Shown piece after piece: positions 47,001 to 56,844 of a DNA stretch of 64,000 bases. The notes beneath the pieces are model-generated. The model made no database searches and was not told the origin of the DNA. It was given only the letters and a program-made list of their open reading frames with translations. The DNA comes from Halichondria panicea. Its lineage: Eukaryota; Porifera; Demospongiae; Suberitida; Halichondriidae. The translations under genes were made by a program, and so were the position numbers. The stretch covers positions 7,209,122-7,273,121 of the forward strand of contig NC_087377.1 in assembly GCF_963675165.1 (NCBI RefSeq), given 5' to 3'. The stretch's first letter is position 1, and every line of letters begins with the position of its first letter.

Positions 47001-48203
47001 CATTCCTGTTCCTAGTGGAGAATACCGAGTGATTGCTTTTGATCTGGAGAGCAACCATTTACCAAGAATGCCCGTCTCCATGGTAGCACTCAGTCAAAAC
47101 GAGATGACAGTGAACTTGATTGGTGAAGGTACTTGCTCTGTGTGTTATTGCTGTGTGTTATAAAAATTATTTATTGTAGACATTACCAGTCCACCACCCA
47201 GAGAGGGCATTAGTGCAACCAGATTAATAAACCAAGAGGTTAGTGTAATCTGTTCTGACTCTGCCCTGAATTGTATAGTCTTGTTCCAATCTACCACCAT
47301 CTTGAAAAGGGTACTAGTTGGTTTCATCAACGCTTCTTCGACGTCAACTGTCATCTCCTTAAATGCCACCTTTGGTGATGGCTATGTGGTGGTGTATTCT
47401 TGGAATACTTCACAGTCTATCTTTGAAGGAGAGGTATCTCTCATTATACAACTGGATCTACCCACCACCAGTAAGTGTTTCTGTAGATTATCAGAGCTAA
47501 CATAATTATCATCGTGATTTTTCTGTTGCAGCTGCTCCCACTACACCTCCAACGTCTGATCCACAAACAGACCCACCTCCTCCTGATATTGAGTCTCTGC
47601 CAACATCAGTTATCGCTGGTAAGTTTCTATAATTCTATAAAAGTGTATCATAATGATTCTCTCCATTCACAGCAGCAGCAGCTATAGCTGGTAAGTCAAT
47701 GTATAATTATACAGAGCACTGACTAGTTTGTTGAATAGAATAGCATAATTATATGACGCAGTTTGTAAAATAATAGTATGGCTAAAATATGCATGCACAT
47801 TTTTAGGTTTGGTGATTCTGCTATTGCTTGTGGTCACCACTGTTGGAACTGTCGTTGTGATTTTAAGAAAACGGAGACAAAATGAAGGTATACCTAAATC
47901 AATGGTTAACTTGTCTTGAACAATTGACATGCAGTTGAGGTTCCAGAGTCAGATGGAAGAGTGGATTGGTCATCAACATTTGCAGGGATTGAACAGCCCA
48001 ACGAAGCTTATGCGTCAGTACTCAAGCTCAAGAAGAACATTGCCTATGAGCAGACAAAGAAACCACGGGGACAAAGGATCGATGACTCACAAGCCTCGGC
48101 AACAACAGAGGGACATTATGAGAGTATTGAGCCAGTTCATGTGTATGAGGATGTGTTGCCTCAAGGAAAAGCAAGTCATGCAAATTATGTTAACGTTAAC
48201 TGA
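44091..48203 (+). CDS. Receptor gene D: Ig/FN3-like single-pass receptor
   Basis: A complete family member, in the A/E subfamily. Exons: signal peptide 44091-44157 (MDKSLTSFTFLFMAGSF), Ig-like 45734-46039, FN3-like 46098-46370, linker 46420-46481, beta modules 46562-46760, 46808-47128 and 47180-47470, stalk 47532-47618, an 18-nt microexon 47673-47690, membrane 47807-47887 and tail 47935-48203. Borders and phases are consistent. The Ig domain has both cysteines (VFNCRYQ and VYCSAV). The helix is LVILLLLVVTTVGTVVVIL, followed by basic RKRRQ. The tail has YASV, YEQT, YESI, YEDV and a C-terminal YVNV; YESI and YEDV are five residues apart. Intron 1 contains a Tc1/mariner-like relic. Surface signalling is inferred from the architecture. 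Confidence 0.88.
44626..45518 (-). mobile_element. Tc1/mariner-like relic in gene D intron 1
   Basis: Inverted ends CAGGGTTTTGCAGAATCTTT and AAAGATTCTGCAAAACCCTG, flanked on both sides by TA. The matching place in gene A's intron is an empty site (ACATGTAGATCTGC with a single TA). Near 44740-44806 the minus strand encodes SYQSVAENLQVDPSTVCRIV, a helix-turn-helix of the kind found at the N-terminus of Tc1/IS630 transposases. The catalytic part is not intact. Confidence 0.8.
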
Positions 48204-48240
48204 CAGATTTACCCATTTATTTTTATCCCACACATTTATA

Positions 48241-48447
48241 TACCGTATAGCGGGAAATTATCGCGGGTGCACATTTTCACTATTTGGCTCCAGAGCTCTG
48301 AGCAGAAATTTTCGTCTAGTATTTATGTTTTAATGCCGGGAAACCACACCCACCAATAGCTTTGCATGTGAAATACCGGTGCGTGGGAGTTTATTTCACG
48401 TCATCTTTTTACGCTCGAAAAACGCACCTCACGAAATTTTCCCACTG
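48241..48447. mobile_element. MITE, TATAGCGGG family, downstream of gene D
   Basis: ACCGTATAGCGGGAAATTAT at the left and AAATTTTCCCACTGTACGG at the right. Its sister lies at the same place downstream of gene E (54928-55150), so it was present before D and E duplicated. Confidence 0.75.
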
Positions 48448-49923
48448 TACGGCCGTATATGTTTGTACAATGTACGATTCTCTCAATTTAAACTGATATA
48501 CATGTACATTTACATGCATTCTTAGTGTGTCATTGATTGTGTATTATTATTTGTGATATTTACCAGTTCCTATATTTAAAGTCGCCTCTGATTTATAGGT
48601 GAGCTGTACTAAATTTCTTCTAAATAGTTTGGCACACATTTTGATGGGTGATTACACTAGTTTGACATTATTTTGTCTTCGGACATTCACCGTAACTGTG
48701 AAAGGTACATAGTGAATATAGATATGCACTGTCCAGGCAATAATTATTAGTTATTGCTAGAAAAACATAGTGATACCTTTGCTGTTTATAACAGAGATAT
48801 TGGGCCAGTGTAAATACCTTTTTCAATCACAGCGCTTTTAAAGTCCACTCCAATTGAGCACCAAGCGGAATTATTTTTTGCTGGCACTTAGAAAGAAATT
48901 ATAGCTTGGCTTGAAATTGAGGCTATAGCAAGGGCGTATGAAGAGAAGAGGGCATGCAACTACAATTTACAAATAGGCGGGGGTTTATGTCTAAAAATAG
49001 TAAACAATAATTATTTATTGCACGTGCACTTTATACTCTAGACTAGCCTTTTTTACTCTATATTCCCTAGTGGGCGGTAATTGGGCTAAATATAGCATAT
49101 CCTGCTGACTCATCAATGATACGACGCATACACAGTATACTTTGTGAGTTGCATGCCCTTCTCTTCATACACCCTTGGCTATACATACAAATAATCAATC
49201 AGGTGGCCTTGTGGAACAGCTACTATCTTCTATTCCAACGCTATATAAGCGCCAACTATAATTATGTAAAATTATTGTTTTTTCTTGTTCTATTTGTGCG
49301 TCACTGGAAAATCATCATGCATTATTTGTTAGTGGCCCTGAATTAATTAATTAATGTAATTAGAAGTAACTGTAACGTGTATGATCAAATGTGTATGGTT
49401 TGATCTACATGTATTGTGCATTGTACGTACTTCACCTGAATGGACAACTGAAACACACACTTTGTTGACACAAGGGTATGAGTACTAAAAGCTAACATTC
49501 TTGGTTAATGGACTGCATGTTTTGTTTCCACGTCAGCACAATGCACAATGCAATACAAGTGTAGTACAGGAATGACCTCATACAAAAGGTTGTGAATGAT
49601 TGATTTGAGGCTCTAGCCTTCGACTGCATCCCATCTAATAGTGTGTAGGAGATAATGCTTATAGTTATGACCACATAAATCTACTGTTTGTTTTTTCCAT
49701 TAGCCACTTTCAAAATCAATTCGCCACGGTTTAATAAAGCTGTTGTGATGTTTTTAGTTTGACTATTCTACTTATTCAAACTTAACATGAATGTTTATAT
49801 AATGAGTGCACTTTTTCTATATAATTATGGTTGTGATTGGGGTTGTCATGGAAGCGTTCCAGTAAACTTTTCGGCTTAAAATGCATTCTCGTATTGATCG
49901 ATACATGTACAGATCTAGATACA

Positions 49924-49943
49924 GGATTGGTAAAGATCACACT
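49924..49943 (+). promoter_or_regulatory. Conserved motif upstream of gene E
   Basis: GGATTGGTAAAGATCACACT, as upstream of A and C, about 180-200 bases before the start codon. Confidence 0.45.
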
Positions 49944-50125
49944 ATGAATAGGACAGTTTCAGTATTAATGTCAGGTTTCTATGTGTCAGTAAATAAGGTG
50001 AGTAAATACATGGAAGAGATTGTACATTGAATTTGTGTTGTAGCTGTACATAGATATGCATGGCTAAACTAAATCTTATTCTTCTACACAGCTTATTACA
50101 TGTATAGATCTACACTCATGATCTG

Positions 50126-53100
50126 ATGGACAAGAGTTTGACATTCATCACTGTCTTCTTTATGATAGGGTCATTCATAGCTGTAAAAGGTAAGTTAATT
50201 TGGCAGTAAAGTTATCAATATTTGGCCGGCCATCTCTAAAAATCAGACGCTCACAAACGACCTGCTGCAACTCCAGACTTTTCAACTTTTGTGCATCACA
50301 GTGAAGGCCTGCACTTGTCTTACAGCTATACTAAAAGACTCAGCTGAAGCAGAGATATAGCTACTGAAGGAGGTTTGATGATAATCCGAAGTAGTGCCGG
50401 CTATTTACCTTCATTGTCGGACGCGGCCACTTTTTGCTTCTAGAGCGATATCTACTGGCATCTGTATAGCACCAAGAGTTCATTAGGAAGAGTACGCAAC
50501 TCCACTTAAAACCATAGTAGGCATTCCTTCAGGCCTACGGCACAACCACATGCTGTTGTATAAACTGTGAAATCAAATTTGCAATGAATAACATAGTGAT
50601 GATTATCACTAATGTTATTCATTTACAACTGCGTAGGAAAGGCAATGAATAGGGACAGCGTTACTAATTTTATTCATTGCCTTTCCTACTTGTTGCGGTT
50701 ACAACAGCCAGTATCTGTGACGTAGGAGTGGAGGGATGCTTTTTGTGCACAGTCTATTGGAGTTGCGTACTCTTCCTAATGAACTCTTGATAGCACCTAC
50801 ACATAGAGCCTAGCCTTTCTACTTTCTTTAGAATATTTAGCCATAATTATACCGTATGCCGGGTAATTTTTGTGGGGTAAAATATTCGTTCAACTCGAAA
50901 AACGGTGGTTTTCGTAAGTAAAAATTTAGTTTAGTCTCGTGGCTGCACTGCATTTATACATTCCGGTAAGCCACGCCTACGTTAAAATTCGTGGAGGTCA
51001 GCTTGCCCATGAAAATTACCCGCTATACGGTAGTGAATCTCCGTAGTTTTTTCACAAGGTGGTGTTGAACACATAGTAGTAGCCTTGCCTCTTACGATGC
51101 TCATATTAAGTGTATCAGTAAAAGAAAGCCATACAAAAAGCTACGGCAAAATAGACTCAGGAAAAGTGCTGAGTTAGCATGATTGGATTGCATGATCTGG
51201 TTTTTGCGTCATAATTAGTAACAAATCATGCTAACCAGTGGCGGATCCAGAGGGGGTTCTTTGGGTTCAATTGAACCCCCCTTTGAGAAAGAAGTGAGTG
51301 GGAGGCTCAAGCAACTAGTTAGCAAGTTGTTCCTTTCTTACTAGCTTTCACATGCACTAACCTTTAGTCCTTGTTAGTCCTGCGAAGCTTTGTCTGTGCA
51401 GTTTCAGTGACTATGAAGGCTAAAAACTCTCCAGCGTAGTGCATGCATGCAGACTGCTTATGAAAAGTGATTACCTTTTGTTTAGGAAAAAATTCGGTGT
51501 GTTAATACGCATGCTCACTGACCTTTTTTTTAGGTAAATTTAACAGTCCTTGACCCGCTCAGAGCCCTGGAACCCCCCTTTCAAGAATCCTGGATCCGCC
51601 ACTGCACTGCTAACTCGGTACCTTTTCTAGTCTATTTTGTGTACTTTTGCTTGTTTTATACACTTCCGAGCGTCTTATAATAATATGAGGCATGGTGGGT
51701 ACCCCATAGGTCTCTAGAAAGTCATAGCAAAGCTTCTAGAAACGTTCACAACAGTCTAGTCGGCAATAGCAAACATTGATATTGGATGTTCAAACCACCG
51801 ACTTTAAGCTGCTGCTGTGCACGAGTAAAGCGACCAGATTACTTCTAATAGCGGATTGCATGATCATTGTCTATTTTTGCATACAATGAAGATAGCTCTT
51901 AGTATCTCTCCCTGAAAATGCGTGTCACTTGGCTTACTGTAGCATGATTATTTAATCATTGCATTTGACACTGTACATGCAAGTCAAATTGCATGCAAAT
52001 TCCCACTTGCACATAGTCTGTACAATGAGGTTTACATTACATCAAGAATTCATAATGAACTCTTGGTCACATATACATGTACACCACTTTTGTGGTGTTA
52101 CAATGAAGGTGGTTGTTAACCGTCACTTACCATTGTGTTGGCATATCAGATTTTTGCTTTAAAAGTTTGCCAGTAATTACTGTATGCCTATAGATACTCA
52201 ACTTTTTGAAATCATTGTTTACGTTGTATTATTATATGTCACTACTTATGGGCGAGTTTTGAGCATGCAGTAAACATTTAGCTACAAATAGCAATCCGTG
52301 CCATGTTCAGTGTCGAGAAAGGGCCAGTATAATTATTGATGTGGCCGTACTTCAGAGAGCCAAAATAGCGAGAGTCTATTGTACATTCTTACAGCTCAGT
52401 TCACAGTACAGCCAGTGTCGGTGGAGAGAGCCGAGGGACTGGAGGCAGTGTTCAGGGGTCAGTATCAAGCCGAGGGATTCGATGTTTCTTATGGTTGGTT
52501 TATAAACAATTCCTTTGTTGGAGCAGATACAGACACTGTTAGAGTACGTCGACCTTCATCTCCTGGTGGATCAACCACAATGATAATCTTGGCCACTCCA
52601 CAGCACAACAACTCTGTTGTGTATTTAGAGGCTATAATCAGAAATGGCTTTGATCGTACATTTGTGATTTCATCCACAGCATCTCTAGTCGTTCGTGGTG
52701 AGTCAATATCTTGATTGTCTCAGCATAATTTGTCCTTCTTTTATTACATTAGAGACAGTCCTCACTCCCTTTATTGTTGCACCAAATACCATCACCGTGA
52801 TGTGGAATGCTCTACCCCTCACTGAGTACTGTGTGGACATCACCAGGACAACTCTGGACTTCACTGAAACAGTGGCTCTTCATTCTCTGTGTGGATTCAC
52901 TAATGAGTACATCTTCATGTACTCTAATAACAGTGTGTGTGCCAGATTCACTGTGACTCCTACTGATGGAGAGATGAGGGGAACAACCAGTGAATTATGT
53001 ACTGGGTTATTTACGAGAGTAGAAGGTGTGTTTATACCATAATAATAGTATTGCACTTCTATAATAATTATGCAGGTAGTGGAGAACAACATCGTATTCT

Positions 53101-54885
53101 TGAAACTAAAAGGAACAAATTAGTCAAATTTAGGGCAACTGTGAGTGATTCGATTTTAGTTGTTCGTTAGGTTGTTCAGAATGCATTTTGAGTTCTCTCT
53201 ATAATATTCTAGGTTCCAAGTTGCACAAGGTTCACTCGGTATCGTGTGGACTCTGACCTATTGACTCCCTCCATCGACCTTCCAATCACGGACCCTCTTC
53301 TGTTTGATGGCTCACTCAGTTTCTCCCTACCCACTGACAAGATGACAGAATACAGTGTCACACTGACTGATGAGAATGGAATAGACCTCGTGTTTGAGAA
53401 CATTTCAATCAGTGAGTTCAATGTTGTGTGTTCATTTTGATAATTATTTGATCCCTAGGTACTTTTGACGTTCAAGACCTCCTAGTGTCTGAATGTCCTG
53501 GTGGTGGTATTTGTGTGAGCATTGAGTATGTTGAAGGTACCCTCTCTCCCGGAGCTCTCGTCTGTGTGATACGTGTCATTAATGAAGTGCTTGGAGTGCT
53601 TGATTTTGCTAACATGAAACTGGTTACCATCCCTCGGAATTCTATTGAGAATTTCACCATTCCTGTTTCTAGTGGAGAATACCGAGTGATTGCTTTTGAT
53701 CTGGAGAGCAACCATTTACCAAACATGCCCATCTCTATGGTAGCACTCAGTCAAGACATTATGACAGTGAACTCTGATGGTGAAGGTACGTGCTCTGTGT
53801 GTTATTGTTGTGCTATAATCATAGTCATTTACCGTAGACATTACTAGTCCACCACCCAGAGAGACTATTAGTGCTACCAAGTTAACAAATGGAGAGGTTG
53901 AAGTGACCTGCTGTGACTCTGCCCTGAATTGTCTAGTCTTGTTCCAATCCACCATCATCTTGGACAGAGTACTAGTTGGTTTTATCAACGCTTCTTCGAC
54001 CTCAACTGTCCTCTCTTTAAATGACACCTTTGGTGATGGCTATGTGGTGGTGTACTCTTGGAATAGTTTGGAGTCCATCTTCGAAGGAGAATTATCGCTC
54101 ATTATACAACTTAATCTACTCACCTGTAAGTGCCTCTGTAGATTATCAGAGCTAACATCATCCATTGCTTTTTTTATTGCAGCTGATCCACAAACAGACC
54201 CACCTCCTCCTGATATGGAGTCCCTGCTGACATCAGTTATCACTGGTAGGTTTCTAGTGCTATAAAAGTGTATCATAATGATTCTCTCCATTCACTGACA
54301 CAGCAGCAGTTATAGCTGGTAAGTCAATCTACAGAGCACTGACTAGTTTGTATGGAATAGAGGATAATCCATCAGTTTGTGAATATTTACAGTTTACTGC
54401 ATGGGTTATTACCGTTAAGGTACACTCTATTTACCGCGAATGGATTAGTATACACTCTAAAAGAATGGCTAACATGCACATTTTAGGTTTGGTGATTCTG
54501 CTATTGCTTGTGGTCACCGCTGTTGGAATTGTCGTTGTGATTTTAAGGAAACGGAGACAAAATGAAGGTACCTAAATCATTTTATTAACTTATCTTGAAC
54601 AATTGACATGCAGTTGAGGTTCCAGAGTCAGATGGAAGAGTGGATTGGTCATCAACATTTGCAGGAATTGAGCAGCCCAACGAAGCTTATGCTTCAGTAC
54701 TCAAGAGGAACATTGCCTATGAGCAGACAGAGAAACCACGGGGACAGAGGATCGATGACTCACAAGCCCCGGCAACAACAACAGAGGGAGAGTATGAGAG
54801 TATTGAGCCAGTTCATGTGTACGAGGATGTGTTGCCTCAGGGAAAAGCAAGTCGTGCAAATTATGTTAACGTTAACGTTAACTGA
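50126..54885 (+). CDS. Receptor gene E: paralog with a cysteine-less Ig-like domain
   Basis: A complete family member. Exons: signal peptide 50126-50189 (MDKSLTFITVFFMIGSF), Ig-like 52395-52697, FN3-like 52753-53025, linker 53076-53140, beta modules 53213-53411, 53459-53785 and 53838-54125, stalk 54183-54245, 15-nt microexon 54304-54318, membrane 54487-54567 and tail 54614-54885. Phases agree. From the FN3 exon on, it is nearly identical to gene A. The Ig exon is different: both canonical cysteines are replaced (VFRGQYQ for VFRCRYQ, VVYLEAI for VVYCSAV), while the AEGLEAVF and QHNNSVVY scaffold stretches remain. The stalk is the shortest of the subfamily (21 codons). The tail has YASV, YEQT, YESI, YEDV and YVNV, and its end is extended by one extra GTTAAC unit. 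Intron 1 (2.2 kb) contains at least three MITEs. Confidence 0.86.
50460..50800. mobile_element. Nested palindromic element in gene E intron 1
   Basis: The outer arms are AAGAGTTCATTAGGAAGAGT and its complement near 50760-50797. Inside, AATGAATAACATAGTGATGA faces its own near complement, as does GGAAAGGCAATGAAT. Confidence 0.75.
50851..51032. mobile_element. MITE, TATAGCGGG family, in gene E intron 1
   Basis: ACCGTATGCCGGGTAATTTT and GAAAATTACCCGCTATACGG; an inverted sister of 25899-26077. Confidence 0.85.
51238..51606. mobile_element. MITE with CAGTGGCGGATCCAG ends
   Basis: The left end CAGTGGCGGATCCAG is matched by CTGGATCCGCCACTG at the right. The termini are of a type widespread in animal genomes. 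It lies wholly within gene E intron 1. Confidence 0.85.
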
Positions 54886-56498
54886 CAATTTTACCCATTT
54901 ATTTTTATCCCACACATTAATTTTGTATACTGTATAGCGGGAAATTTAATCGTGGGGTGCACATTTTCGCTATTTGGCTCCAGAGCCCTCAGGAGAAATG
55001 TTTGTGGGTTCTACTATTCGCGGTTCAATGCCAGGAAACCACACCCACCAATAGCTTTGCATGTGAAATACCTGTACGTGGGAGTTTATTCCTCGTTTCT
55101 TCTTTTGCATTTTTCCCTTGAGAAATACGAAATTTTTGCACATTACGCCGCTTGTACAATACAATGTACGATTCTATCAATTTGAAATTATACATGTATA
55201 CATTTACCTGGATTCTTAGAGTGTCTGGATTATGTATGATATTTACCAGTTCCTATATTTAAAGTCGCCTCTGATTTATAGGTGAGCCAGTGGCTATCGA
55301 GGTAGGGGCTCAGGGTGCTCAAGCACCCCCCTAAGCTGGACATTAATTACTTTAACTTACTGTATGGTTACGTACCTGGGAGCTGAGCAGCACTAGCGCT
55401 TAGCAGAGCGAGCTAAACTGAAGCTAAGCTAGCAGAAGGATTGGAGACCACACCTTCAAGTATGCATGACGTCAAAAAAGTTTCCTGGACATGGGCAGTA
55501 TGACTGTTATTTGGGGCGAGCGTATGGCGTGCCGTGTGTTTCAATAACAATGTCTGCATATACATAGGCGTGTCCTGGTGTGAATATACCGACATAGCTC
55601 GTATGGCGCGCCGTGTGTTTCAATAACAATGTCTGCATGTACATAGGCGTGTCCTGGTGTGAATATACCGAGATAGCATGCACGTGCAATGATCGCCTAT
55701 GCAGTGACACATGCAACCATTAGTCTCTGCGTGTGCAGTGATCATGTCTGCACATGCAACCAGTAGTCTCTGCACATGCAGTGATCATGTCTGCACATGC
55801 AACCATTTATCTCTGCACATGCAGTGATCATGTCTGCACATGCAACCATTAATCTCTGCACATGCAACCATTAGTCTCTGCGTGTGCAGTGATCATGTCT
55901 GTACATGCAGTGATCATGTCTGCACATGCAACCATTAGTCTCTGCGTGTGCAGTGATCATGTCTGCACATGCAACCATTAGTCTCTGCACATGCAGTGAT
56001 CATGTCTGCACATGCAACCATTAATCTCTGCACATGCAACCATTAGTCTCTGCACATGCAGTGATCATGTCTGCACATGCAACCATTAATCTCTGCACAT
56101 GCAGTGATCATGTCTGCACATGCAACCATTAGTCTCTGCACATGCAACCTTAACCATTAGTGTCTGCAGTGATAATAATTATAATTATGTCCTTTTTCTT
56201 AGCTGATTTTGCGGCTCTCCATATGGGCATGCGCAGTAGAATTTTGCCCTCGTGGCTACATGTTGTGAATGTTTAACGTTTGAAAAAATGTGTTCCAGCC
56301 GAGTACTTCAATGGCAGATTCGTCTTCATCCATGTCCATATCATCTATATATCCATCATTAATTTTTAATACATCTTTGATACACGTGCTTTAAATAGAG
56401 CTGCTGCATCAGGTCAAAGTATGTTTCTCTAATGGGACTCAGGTACACCTTTAGCCTCGACACCAGGCCGATTAAAATATGTATTTTAGGTACACCTT
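54886..56498. repeat. Gene E downstream region: MITE and CACATGCA minisatellite
   Basis: Bases 54928-55150 are a TATAGCGGG-type MITE. Bases about 55528-55670 hold two copies of a ~90-bp unit (GCCGTGTGTTTCAATAACAA). From about 55680 to 56165 a minisatellite alternates CACATGCAGTGATCATGTCTG and CACATGCAACCATTAGTCTCTG units in many copies. A short inverted stretch of the same satellite follows at 56572-56620. No gene is visible. Confidence 0.8.
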
Positions 56499-56556
56499 TA
56501 GCCTCGAGACCAGGCCGATTAAAATATGTATTTTAATCGGCCTGGATTCGAGGCTA
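56499..56556. mobile_element. 58-bp MITE with TAGCCTCGA termini and 9-bp target duplication
   Basis: Starts TAGCCTCGAGACCAGGCC and ends GGCCTGGATTCGAGGCTA, flanked by GTACACCTT on both sides (56490-56498 and 56557-56565). A partial tandem copy precedes it (56440-56489). Confidence 0.85.
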
Positions 56557-56844
56557 GTACACCTTGGGTTCATGATCACTGCATGTGCACAGACTAATGG
56601 TTGCATGTGCAGACATGAAGCAAACAAGAAAGGCTTCGAATAAGGAGGGATCGAGAGCACCCAGTTCAGAAACCTTTTCCCAGTGGCTTACTGGAATACC
56701 GGAAGAACCTAAGCACTGCGGTACTGGGTTTAGGTTTCTACATAGCGTTTCATTAGAGAAAAATCGGCTGAGCTAGCCCTACCACCACCCTACAGGTGAC
56801 AGGTGACAGGATCCAGATATCTGATCTAGGCTGAGTTGGTCATC

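Larger units (their letters stand above)
48204..50125. other. Spacer between genes D and E
   Basis: Contains a TATAGCGGG-type MITE (48241-48447) and, at 49395-49945, an inverted copy of the 11694-12430 flank block. The conserved GGATTGGTAAAGATCACACT motif lies at 49924-49943, about 200 bases before gene E. No gene is supported. Confidence 0.6.

Noticed and set aside
55680-56165. Regular repeats resembling a CRISPR array
   Set aside because: Both unit types are themselves repeated, there are no unique spacers, and the surroundings are plainly eukaryotic.
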